From the NCBI GenBank assembly GCA_028694545.1, contig JAQVKV010000014.1, positions 1 through 12,987 of the forward strand: a stretch of DNA of 12,987 nt, in the 5' to 3' direction. Below the pieces are notes generated by a model that had not been told where the DNA came from, made no database searches, and saw nothing but the letters and a program-made list of their open reading frames with translations. Below are positions 1 through 5,918 of the stretch, piece after piece. Position 1 is the first letter of the stretch. Every line of letters starts with the position of its first letter. Origin of the DNA: Zavarzinia sp. (GTDB taxonomy: Bacteria; Pseudomonadota; Alphaproteobacteria; Zavarziniales; Zavarziniaceae). Both the position numbers and the translations under genes were made by a program.

Positions 1-2
1 TC

Positions 3-221
3 GAGCATGTGCGCCGGGGCGTCCAGGCGCACAACCAGGCCAATCCGGGGTCCTCCACCGTGATCCGCCGCGTGTTGTTCATGGCCGAGCCGCCGAACAT
101 GGACGCCGGGGAAATCACGGACAAAGGCTACATCAACCAGAAAGCGGCCTTGACCCGCAGGGCCGATCTCGTCGAAAAGCTTTATGCCGATCCGCCGGGG
201 AACGACGTGATCGTGATCTGA
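3..221 (+). CDS. Feruloyl-CoA synthetase-like acyl-CoA ligase, C-terminal end only
   Basis: Only the last 72 or so codons are in the window; the frame is open to the left edge, so the gene starts outside. The visible tail contains the stretch DAGEITDKGYINQKA, then TRRADLVEKLYAD shortly before the stop. From memory this is the characteristic end of feruloyl-CoA synthetases (Fcs/FerA type), members of the AMP-binding ANL superfamily. These enzymes activate ferulate or related hydroxycinnamates with ATP and CoA as the first step of lignin-monomer breakdown. The lysine in the DKGYINQK segment lies where ANL enzymes usually carry the C-terminal catalytic lysine (GEITxKG). Substrate specificity cannot be judged from the tail alone, and a related aryl-CoA ligase is possible. 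The next gene, an exporter, starts 20 nt downstream on the same strand, so the two may share a transcript. Confidence 0.8.
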   Translation, partial: EHVRRGVQAHNQANPGSSTVIRRVLFMAEPPNMDAGEITDKGYINQKAALTRRADLVEKLYADPPGNDVIVI

Positions 222-241
222 GGTGCTACGTCCGGTGATCC

Positions 242-871
242 ATGGATATTGAATTGTTCGTCCGTGCGCTGGTCGTCGGTTATGTCGTCGCGGCGCCGGT
301 CGGACCGGTCAATCTCGTCTGTATTCACCGGACCCTGCATATTGGCCGGGTCAACGGTTTTCTTGCGGGCGTGGGCGGCGCCATCGCCGACGGTCTGTTC
401 GCCGTCGTCGCCGCCTTCGGCCTGACCACCATTTCGGACTGGATGCTGGCGCATGATGGCTGGATGCGGCTGTTCGGCGGCTGCTTCCTGCTCGTGCTTG
501 GCATGCGCACCTTCTTCACCATGCCGCGCGACCGCCATATCGAGGCGGACGAGGGCTCGATCCCGCATGCCATGGGCGGGACCTTCCTGCTGACGGTGAC
601 CAATCCGGTGACCATCCTCGGCTTCGCCACGGTTTTCGCCTCGACGGGGCTGGCGGGTGACGGCTCGATCGCCCAGGCCAGTATCACGGTGGCCGGGGTC
701 TTTGGCGGTTCGGTGCTGTGGTGGCTGACGCTGGCCTTTCTCGTCGGCCTGCTGCGCGGCAAGCTGGAGGCGCGCGGCCTCCAGCTCATCAACCGGATTT
801 CCGGGATCACCATCGCCGGCTTCGGTATCTGGGCCCTCGCCAGCCTGATCGATCACCCGCTGTTCCGCTGA
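242..871 (+). CDS. LysE/RhtB-family amino-acid or metabolite exporter
   Basis: A 209-residue, strongly hydrophobic inner-membrane protein of the usual LysE/RhtB length (about 200-210 residues, six helices expected). The N-terminal signature APVGPVN is at residues 18-24, in the first membrane segment, where this family has its conserved G/P-rich motif. A second family-like motif, TVTNPVTILGF, is near residue 120. Hydrophobic segments follow around residues 130-175 and 185-205. Proteins of this superfamily export amino acids or other small metabolites by proton antiport, but the substrate cannot be predicted from sequence. The ATG at 242 is preceded closely by GGTGA, a usable ribosome binding site. 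The gene lies 20 nt after the ligase gene, so co-transcription is likely. It converges on cysQ with only 37 nt between the stops. Confidence 0.88.
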   Translation: MDIELFVRALVVGYVVAAPVGPVNLVCIHRTLHIGRVNGFLAGVGGAIADGLFAVVAAFGLTTISDWMLAHDGWMRLFGGCFLLVLGMRTFFTMPRDRHIEADEGSIPHAMGGTFLLTVTNPVTILGFATVFASTGLAGDGSIAQASITVAGVFGGSVLWWLTLAFLVGLLRGKLEARGLQLINRISGITIAGFGIWALASLIDHPLFR

Positions 872-908
872 CGCGGCCGGTCCGTTGGCGGGTGCGGGCC
901 GGGCGAGA

Positions 909-1697
909 TCAGCCGCCCTTGACGACGAATTTCGGATTGCGGAACTCGGGCTTGCCGTAGGACAGCGCCGCGCCCTCGAAGGTGGAGACCGTACCGCCGG
1001 CCGACAGCACGACGGCATGGCCCGCCGCCGTATCCCATTCCATGGTGGGCCCCAGGCGGGGATACAGATCGGCCTGGCCTTCGGCGACCAGGCAGAATTT
1101 CAGCGACGAACCGGCCGAGATGATCTGATCGACCGGCAGGTCGGCCAGATAGTCGTCCGTTTCCTTGTCGCGATGGCTGCGGCTGGCGACGACCGTCAGG
1201 CCGCTTGGCGGCACGGGGCGCACCTTGATCGACTGGGGCGGCAGGCCCTGCCGGCGCACGGTCGCCGTACCCATGCCGTGGCCGGCGTAGGTCGTCCCCT
1301 TGGCCGGTACGTAAACGACGCCGAGCACGGGAATGCCGTCTTCGATCAGGGCGATGTTCACCGTGAATTCGCCGTTCTTCTTGATGAATTCCTTGGTCCC
1401 GTCCAGGGGATCGACCAGCCAGAAGCTGGACCAGGCGGCGGGATTGCCGGGCGGCAGCTTGCCGGCGGCGGCCAATTCCTCGGCGATCACGGGGATCTCG
1501 GGGGAGAGTTTGGCAAGGCCCGCGAGGATCACGGCCTCGGCGGCGACGTCGGCGTCCGTCACGGGATCGTTCTCACCCTTCTCGCGGACGTCGAAGTCAC
1601 TCTCGTAGATCTTCATGATTTCTGCGCCGGCATCGCGGGCGAGATCGGCGAGGGCGACGATCAGTTCGGCGCGGGCGGCGGCTTCGAGGCGGGGCAT
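909..1697 (-). CDS. cysQ: 3'(2'),5'-bisphosphate nucleotidase CysQ
   Basis: A 262-residue inositol-monophosphatase superfamily protein. It is expected to hydrolyse 3'-phosphoadenosine 5'-phosphate (PAP), the by-product of PAPS-dependent sulfation and sulfate assimilation, to AMP and phosphate in the cytoplasm. The Mg2+ and Li+ sensitive fold is shown by DPVTDAD (residues 44-50), the metal-binding EE at 73-74, the family hallmark WLVDPLDGTKEF (93-104, with Asp96 and Asp99), the CysQ-typical ASRSH (171-175), and WDTAAGHAV (221-229, with Asp222). Length and motif order match full-length CysQ. The ATG at 1697 has a short GGA element 5 nt upstream. The DUF3553 gene ends 33 nt upstream on the same strand, so the two are probably one transcript. 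A closely related inositol monophosphatase is the main alternative, but the KEF and ASRSH details favour CysQ. Confidence 0.92.
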   Translation of the reverse strand: MPRLEAAARAELIVALADLARDAGAEIMKIYESDFDVREKGENDPVTDADVAAEAVILAGLAKLSPEIPVIAEELAAAGKLPPGNPAAWSSFWLVDPLDGTKEFIKKNGEFTVNIALIEDGIPVLGVVYVPAKGTTYAGHGMGTATVRRQGLPPQSIKVRPVPPSGLTVVASRSHRDKETDDYLADLPVDQIISAGSSLKFCLVAEGQADLYPRLGPTMEWDTAAGHAVVLSAGGTVSTFEGAALSYGKPEFRNPKFVVKGG

Positions 1698-1716
1698 GGC
1701 AATCCGATGCGTAACG

Positions 1717-1732
1717 AAAGACGAAGTCTTTT
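1717..1732 (-). other. Small perfect hairpin at the DUF3553 stop codon, before cysQ
   Basis: On the minus strand the DUF3553 TAA stop runs into AAAGAC-TTC-GTCTTT, a perfect 6-bp stem with a 3-nt loop (1717-1722 paired with 1726-1731). It occupies the 33-nt gap before the cysQ start. The stem is AU-rich and the sequence after it has only a short T-rich patch, so it is at best a weak attenuator or an mRNA processing or stability element. Function is not established. Confidence 0.35.
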
Positions 1733-1931
1733 AGCGGTTCAGACCGGCGGCGTCGACCGTATCGAGGTCGATGACGGCGACATTGATGGTGCGCTTGCCC
1801 GCGTGCTCGAAATTGACGGTAACCCGGGATCCGACCACGCTTTGCACTTGGCCTAGGCCCCAATCCGGCTCCCGCGGATGACGCACGTGGTCGCCGGGGA
1901 CGAGAAGGGTCGCGAAGGTCGGTCGGTTCAT
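1731..1931 (-). CDS. DUF3553 domain protein, 66 residues
   Basis: A small protein made up almost entirely of a DUF3553-like domain. The visible core is GDHVRHP at residues 13-19, then PDWGLGQVQSVVGSRVTVNFEHAGKR, ending in a short acidic tail. The domain is a small beta-rich module. From memory it also occurs fused to the C-terminus of UvrD/PcrA-type helicases, and its beta strands recall CarD/KOW-like folds, but no defined activity is known for the stand-alone form. The ATG at 1931 gives a protein starting directly before the domain. The promoter must lie in the 122-nt region shared with the divergent chpT gene. It is followed by cysQ on the same strand. A link to DNA repair or transcription would be speculation. 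Confidence 0.85.
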   Translation of the reverse strand: MNRPTFATLLVPGDHVRHPREPDWGLGQVQSVVGSRVTVNFEHAGKRTINVAVIDLDTVDAAGLNR

Positions 1932-2053
1932 GGGAAAAATCCGCTCACTTCTGGTGCAGGGCCGGGGGCCGGTCTATCCTGCGCGCGGCCGTCGCCGGTG
2001 CAAAGCGCCGTATGGCCGGCTTGTCAAAAGTACAGATTTGGAATTCTTTCTTC
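1932..2053. promoter_or_regulatory. Divergent intergenic region between the DUF3553 gene and chpT
   Basis: This 122-nt region separates two genes transcribed outward, so it should carry both promoters. No strong match was found by eye. Toward chpT, TTGTCA (2021-2026) sits 17 nt before TTCTTT (2044-2049); transcription from this pair would begin almost at the chpT ATG, giving a nearly leaderless mRNA. Toward the DUF3553 gene, TTGCAC lies about 19 nt before GATAGA on the minus strand. No TTAA half-site was seen, so there is no evidence of a full CtrA box. No clear Shine-Dalgarno precedes the chpT ATG. The element calls are tentative; the existence of the divergent gap is certain. Confidence 0.35.
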
Positions 2054-2665
2054 ATGGCCGATCCTTTGCTCCTCGCCGGTCTTCTTTGCTCGCGCCTGTG
2101 CCACGACCTCGTCGGGCCGGTCGGTGCGCTTGTCAACGGCGTCGAACTGCTGTCCGATACGGATGAGGACGACGAGGAAATGCGCGAGCAGTCCGTCGCC
2201 CTGCTCGGCGAAAGCGCCGAGGAATTGTCGATCCGGCTGCGCTTCTTTCGCATCGCCTTCGGCGCGGCGGCCGAGGATGCCGTGATCGGGCGGGAGGAGT
2301 TCGCCACCACCCTGACCGCCATGTTCAAGGGGCGCCGCATCGTCGCGGGTGTCTCGGGCGGGCCGGACGAAATGTCGCGAGCCATGGCGCGCCTCGCCTT
2401 TCTGCTGGCCATGGTCGGCGCCGATTGCCTGCCCCGTGGCGGGCGGCTGGACGTGATCCTTGGTCCGGACTGTGGTTGCCGCGTAGTCGCGTCGGGCCCG
2501 CGTTGTGGCCTGCCTGAAGGCCATGCCGCGCAGATCGCCGGCGCCGACGAGGTGCCGGAGCCGCGCACGGCCCCCTCGGCCTTGGCCGTGACCCTCGCGA
2601 CCGGGGCGGGGCGCCGGGTCGTGGTCGAGACCGGTGAGGAGAGTGTCAGCCTCGTGCTGGTTTGA
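2054..2665 (+). CDS. chpT: ChpT-type histidine phosphotransferase
   Basis: A 203-residue dimeric histidine phosphotransferase family member. The dimerisation and phosphotransfer helix contains SRLCHDLVGPVGAL (residues 13-26); His17, followed by Asp18, is the expected phosphorylation site. The C-terminal half is a degenerate ATPase-like domain as in ChpT (HPTransfase family), with no recognisable ATP-binding G boxes, so it should relay phosphate rather than act as a kinase. In Caulobacter, ChpT carries phosphate from the receiver of CckA to CtrA and CpdR. The ATG at 2054 gives the family-like beginning MADPLLLAGLLCSRLC; an in-frame ATG at 2012 would add 14 residues of unlike character, and neither has a clear ribosome binding site. 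The gene is divergent from the DUF3553 gene and 109 bp upstream of a hybrid cheA on the same strand, suggesting functional linkage. It is shorter than Caulobacter ChpT but has the essential parts. Confidence 0.85.
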   Translation: MADPLLLAGLLCSRLCHDLVGPVGALVNGVELLSDTDEDDEEMREQSVALLGESAEELSIRLRFFRIAFGAAAEDAVIGREEFATTLTAMFKGRRIVAGVSGGPDEMSRAMARLAFLLAMVGADCLPRGGRLDVILGPDCGCRVVASGPRCGLPEGHAAQIAGADEVPEPRTAPSALAVTLATGAGRRVVVETGEESVSLVLV

Positions 2666-2698
2666 GGGTCGCGCGTTCATCGAATTTTTACGACCCGG

Positions 2699-2736
2699 GG
2701 ACGAGCATGCAGGGCAATGAATGCCATGCCGCGTCC
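2699..2736 (+). other. Imperfect stem-loop in the chpT-cheA spacer
   Basis: The 109-nt gap between chpT and cheA can fold into an interrupted hairpin: GGAC (2699-2702) with GTCC (2733-2736), GCAT (2705-2708) with ATGC (2726-2729), and GGCA (2713-2716) with TGCC (2722-2725) around an ATGAA loop. That is 12 base pairs with small internal bulges. No U-tract follows, so it is not a standard intrinsic terminator. A second inverted repeat, GGGTCG (2666-2671) and CGACCC (2691-2696), begins directly after the chpT stop. These may tune cheA expression relative to chpT or may be chance in GC-rich DNA. Confidence 0.3.
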
Positions 2737-2763
2737 GGGCCCTGCCTCGACGCGCCAGCCGCC

Positions 2764-2768
2764 GAGGG
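2764..2768 (+). promoter_or_regulatory. Ribosome binding site fixing the cheA GTG start
   Basis: GAGGG lies 6 nt before the GTG at 2775 and is the only well-placed Shine-Dalgarno near the beginning of the CheA HPt domain. It supports GTG 2775 over the in-frame ATG at 2721, whose added 18 residues are Arg-rich and unlike CheA. Confidence 0.65.
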
Positions 2769-2774
2769 TGCCCC

Positions 2775-5501
2775 GTGGACGATCTGCTCCAAGAATTCCT
2801 GACCGAGACGGCCGAGAATCTCGATGTCGTGGACGTCGAGATCGTTAAGCTGGAACAGGACCCCAACAACCGCGAGGTTCTGTCCAACATCTTCCGCCTG
2901 GTGCACACGATCAAGGGCACCTGCGGCTTTCTCGGCCTGCCGCGCCTCGAGGCGATCGCCCATGCCGCCGAAAACGTGCTCGGCAAGTTCCGCGCCGGAG
3001 AAATGACGGTGACCGAGGACGCGGTCAGCCTGATCCTCGAGTCGCTTGACGGCATCAAGGCGATCCTCACCGTGCTCCAGGCGACGGAACAGGAACCACC
3101 GGGTGATGATGCCGGGATCATTGCCCGTCTCGACGATATGGCCGAAGGCCGCTATACCCCGCCATCGGTCCCCGCCGCCACATCGGCCCCCGTGGCAATG
3201 CCGGCGCCCGCCGAGGCGCCGATCGAGGTGGTGATACCGGAACGCGCGCTGAAGCCGGGTGAAGTCTCCCTCGACGAGTTGGAGGCCGCGTTCCTGATGG
3301 CGCCGGGGCCAGACGCCATCGCCGCTGGCGCCGCGCCGATCCTGAGCGAGGACGAGGCGGCGGCCACCGCCGTCGTGGCTCGTGATCCGGCGACCGACGC
3401 GCCCCGGAAGACGCCCGAGGTCCACGACGCCGCCGAAGGCAAGACGGAAGCGCAGATCGGCAACCAGACGCTGCGCGTCTCGGTCGACCTGCTCGAGAAC
3501 CTGATGACCATGGTCTCGGAACTGGTGCTGACCCGCAACCAGCTCCTGCAGATGGTGCGCCGCATGGGCGACACCGAATTCGCCACGCCCCTGCAGCGCC
3601 TCTCCCATTGCACCAGCGAGCTGCAGGAAGGGGTGATGAAGACCCGCATGCAGCCGATCGGCAATGCCTGGTCCAAGCTGCCGCGCATCGTGCGCGACCT
3701 GTCGCACGAGCTGAAGAAGAAGATCGACCTGCAGATGCATGGCGCCGAGACAGAACTCGATCGCCAGGTCCTCGAGCTGATCAAGGATCCGCTCACCCAT
3801 ATGGTGCGTAATTCCGCCGACCATGGCCTCGAGGGAACCGAGGAGCGGCGCGCGGCGGGCAAACCCGAGACCGGGCGCATCACCCTGAACGCCTATCACG
3901 AGGGCGGTCACATCATCATCCAGATCGCCGACGACGGGAGGGGCCTCGACCTCTCCCGCATCAAGGCGAAGGCGGTCGCCAACGGGCTTGCTTCGGAAAG
4001 CGAGATCGCGGCGATGTCGGATGCCCAGGTCGGCCGCTTCATCTTCCACCCCGGTCTTTCGACGGCGGAAAAGGTCACCAGCGTCTCGGGCCGCGGTGTC
4101 GGCATGGACGTGGTGAAGACCAACATCGAGAAGATTGGCGGCACCATCGACCTGAAGACGGTACGCGGCCATGGCACCACTTTCCAGATCAAGATCCCTC
4201 TGACGCTCGCCATCGTCTCGGCGCTGATCGTCGAATGCGCCGGCGAGCGTTTCGCGGTGCCGCAGATCGGCGTCGTCGAACTGGTGCGCGCGAACCCGGA
4301 TTCCGAACACAGGATCGAGGAAATCAACCACACCCCGGTGGTTCGCCTGCGCAACCGCCTGCTGCCGGTGATCTTTCTGGGGGAAACCCTGAAGCTGGTG
4401 CCGCCCGGTACGCCCCGGCCGGAGGAAGCCTTCATCATCGTCGCCCAGGTGGGCACCCAGACCTTCGGCATCGTCGTCGACCGGGTGTTCGATACCGAGG
4501 AAATCGTGGTGAAGCCTGTCGCCACCATCCTGCGCGACAATGGCCTCTTCTCCGGCAATACCATTCTGGGCGACGGGAGCGTCATCATGATCCTCGATCC
4601 CAACGGCCTTGCCCTGCAGACCGGCGAGGCACTGCGCGAGAACCACGATGGCAGCGCCGAGATGACGGCCGGCGCCGGCCAGGGCCAGGACACGACGTCG
4701 CTCCTCGTCTTCCGCGCGGGCGGGGACGAACTGAAGGCGGTGCCGCTCTCCCTCGTCGCCCGTCTCGAGGAGATCGAGACCGATCGCATCGAATTGTCGA
4801 ACGGCAAACCCGTGGTGCAATATCGCGGCCGCCTGATGCCGATCGTGCGCGCGGACGCCGAGCATCGCCTGCAGGACAAGGGCGGCCAGTCCGTCATCGT
4901 CTTCGCCGACGGCGAGAGGGCCATGGGGCTTGCGGTCGACGAGATCATCGACATCGTCGAAGACCATCTGGACGTCGAGTTGAAGTCCGGCCGGCCGGGC
5001 GTGATCGGCACCGCCGTGATCGCCGGCCAGGCAACGGGCGTTATCGACGTCGCCCATTATCTGACGCAGGCCTACGACGACTGGTTCCGTCGTTCGACCG
5101 AGGAAGTAGGACGGGTGAGCAACCATCGCTCGGTGCTGCTGGTCGACGACAGCCCCTTCTTCCGCAACATGATCAAGCCGGTGCTGTCGGTCGCGGGTTA
5201 TGACGTCACCCTGGCGGAGGAGCCGTCGCAGGCGCTGCGCCTGCGCGATCAGGGCGCCGTGTTCGACGTCATTGTCTCCGACATCGAGATGCCCGGCATG
5301 GACGGTTTCGAATTCACCGAGACTATCCGCCGGGAAGGCCGCTGGCGCGAGACGCCCGTCATCGCCCTGTCGTCGCGTACCTCGCCCGCCGATTTCGAGA
5401 AGGGGCGCCGCGTCGGCTTCACCGATTATGTCGCCAAGGGGGACCGGGAAGGCCTGCTTGAATCGCTTCGGCTGACCTTTGACAGCCGGCACGCGGCCTG
5501 A
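2775..5501 (+). CDS. cheA: Hybrid chemotaxis histidine kinase CheA with two CheW-like domains and a C-terminal receiver
   Basis: A 908-residue cytoplasmic chemosensory kinase, starting at a GTG with a good ribosome binding site. Domains, approximate residues: HPt/P1 1-108 with phospho-accepting His44 in LVHTIKGTCGFL; an Ala/Pro-rich linker 109-230 with no recognisable P2 docking domain; dimerisation P3 231-300; HATPase 330-475 with N box HMVRNSADHG (342-351), G1 IADDGRG and G2 SGRGVGMDVV (from 438); P5 CheW-like 476-620; a second CheW-like domain about 640-775; receiver 787-905 with acidic pair Asp791/Asp792, phospho-acceptor Asp836 (SDIEMPGMDG) and Lys888. All kinase and receiver key residues are present, so it should autophosphorylate and could pass phosphate to its own receiver, to CheY and to CheB. 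No separate cheW follows; the second CheW domain may replace it. The adjacent chpT makes the receiver a candidate donor for ChpT, as in the CckA-ChpT system. cheY follows after 50 nt. Confidence 0.95.
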   Translation: MDDLLQEFLTETAENLDVVDVEIVKLEQDPNNREVLSNIFRLVHTIKGTCGFLGLPRLEAIAHAAENVLGKFRAGEMTVTEDAVSLILESLDGIKAILTVLQATEQEPPGDDAGIIARLDDMAEGRYTPPSVPAATSAPVAMPAPAEAPIEVVIPERALKPGEVSLDELEAAFLMAPGPDAIAAGAAPILSEDEAAATAVVARDPATDAPRKTPEVHDAAEGKTEAQIGNQTLRVSVDLLENLMTMVSELVLTRNQLLQMVRRMGDTEFATPLQRLSHCTSELQEGVMKTRMQPIGNAWSKLPRIVRDLSHELKKKIDLQMHGAETELDRQVLELIKDPLTHMVRNSADHGLEGTEERRAAGKPETGRITLNAYHEGGHIIIQIADDGRGLDLSRIKAKAVANGLASESEIAAMSDAQVGRFIFHPGLSTAEKVTSVSGRGVGMDVVKTNIEKIGGTIDLKTVRGHGTTFQIKIPLTLAIVSALIVECAGERFAVPQIGVVELVRANPDSEHRIEEINHTPVVRLRNRLLPVIFLGETLKLVPPGTPRPEEAFIIVAQVGTQTFGIVVDRVFDTEEIVVKPVATILRDNGLFSGNTILGDGSVIMILDPNGLALQTGEALRENHDGSAEMTAGAGQGQDTTSLLVFRAGGDELKAVPLSLVARLEEIETDRIELSNGKPVVQYRGRLMPIVRADAEHRLQDKGGQSVIVFADGERAMGLAVDEIIDIVEDHLDVELKSGRPGVIGTAVIAGQATGVIDVAHYLTQAYDDWFRRSTEEVGRVSNHRSVLLVDDSPFFRNMIKPVLSVAGYDVTLAEEPSQALRLRDQGAVFDVIVSDIEMPGMDGFEFTETIRREGRWRETPVIALSSRTSPADFEKGRRVGFTDYVAKGDREGLLESLRLTFDSRHAA

Positions 5502-5551
5502 GGCAACGGGGCCCCGAGAGGCCGGGCCAAAGTAGGATTGGAACCATCACC

Positions 5552-5917
5552 ATGAAGTCGTGTCTGGTCGTCGACGATTCCCGCGTCATCCGCAAGGTGG
5601 CGCGCCGCATGCTCGAGGAGATCGGCTTTGCCGTCGATGAGGCGGGTGATGGCGAGGAGGCCATGGCGCGTTGCGAGGCCGCGATGCCCGAATGCATCCT
5701 GCTCGACTGGAACATGCCGGTGATGAACGGGCTGGAGTTCCTGAAGGCCCTGCGCGAAAGCCCCGGGGGGGATGCGCCCGTCGTCGTCTTCTGCACCACC
5801 GAGAATGATCTCGATCACATTCAGGCGGCACTCGAGGCGGGCGCCAGCGAATACATCATGAAGCCGTTCGATCGCGAGATCCTCGAAGCCAAGCTTGCCT
5901 CCGTCGGTGTCCTCTGA
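5552..5917 (+). CDS. cheY: Single-domain response regulator CheY
   Basis: A 121-residue stand-alone receiver domain. All switch residues are present: acidic pair Asp8/Asp9, phospho-acceptor Asp52 (LLDWNMPVMNG), Thr82 (FCTTEND), Tyr101 in the aromatic-switch position and Lys104 (MKPF). There is no output domain, so it should act by protein contact after phosphorylation by CheA. Possible partners are the flagellar switch, a competing phosphate sink, or another regulator. The ATG at 5552 has AGGATTGGA about 9-17 nt upstream. The gene lies 50 nt after cheA and ends 1 nt before the cheB ATG, so it is part of the che operon. Whether this CheY controls flagellar rotation cannot be told from sequence; alphaproteobacteria often have several CheY paralogues with different jobs. 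Confidence 0.93.
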   Translation: MKSCLVVDDSRVIRKVARRMLEEIGFAVDEAGDGEEAMARCEAAMPECILLDWNMPVMNGLEFLKALRESPGGDAPVVVFCTTENDLDHIQAALEAGASEYIMKPFDREILEAKLASVGVL

Positions 5918-5918
5918 C

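Noticed and set aside
872..908. Bidirectional terminator between the LysE-type gene and cysQ
   Set aside because: The 37-nt gap is GC-rich with only a short possible CGGCC/GGCCG pairing and no T-run on either strand.
885..1856. A 323-codon plus-strand frame opposite cysQ and the DUF3553 gene
   Set aside because: It spans two real genes on the other strand, has low-complexity Gly/Asp/His composition and no family motif.
1932..2053. CtrA-binding site upstream of chpT
   Set aside because: I looked for TTAA-N7-TTAA because of the ChpT link, but no TTAA half-site occurs in this region.
2721..2774. ATG at 2721 as the cheA start
   Set aside because: The 18 extra residues are Arg-rich and unlike any CheA N-terminus, and there is no ribosome binding site; GTG 2775 has GAGGG 6 nt upstream and begins directly at the HPt domain.
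4235..5203. A 322-codon plus-strand frame inside cheA
   Set aside because: It is an alternative frame of a well-supported gene, extremely Arg-rich and without motifs.
2688..5492. A 934-codon open frame on the minus strand, opposite cheA
   Set aside because: The plus-strand frame encodes a complete, motif-rich CheA. The antisense product is His/Asp/Arg/Gly-rich with no recognisable domain, as expected for a mirror frame in GC-rich coding DNA.
5895..5918. TTG at 5895 as the cheB start
   Set aside because: It would overlap cheY and add residues outside the receiver domain; ATG 5919 immediately after the cheY stop is the simpler choice.
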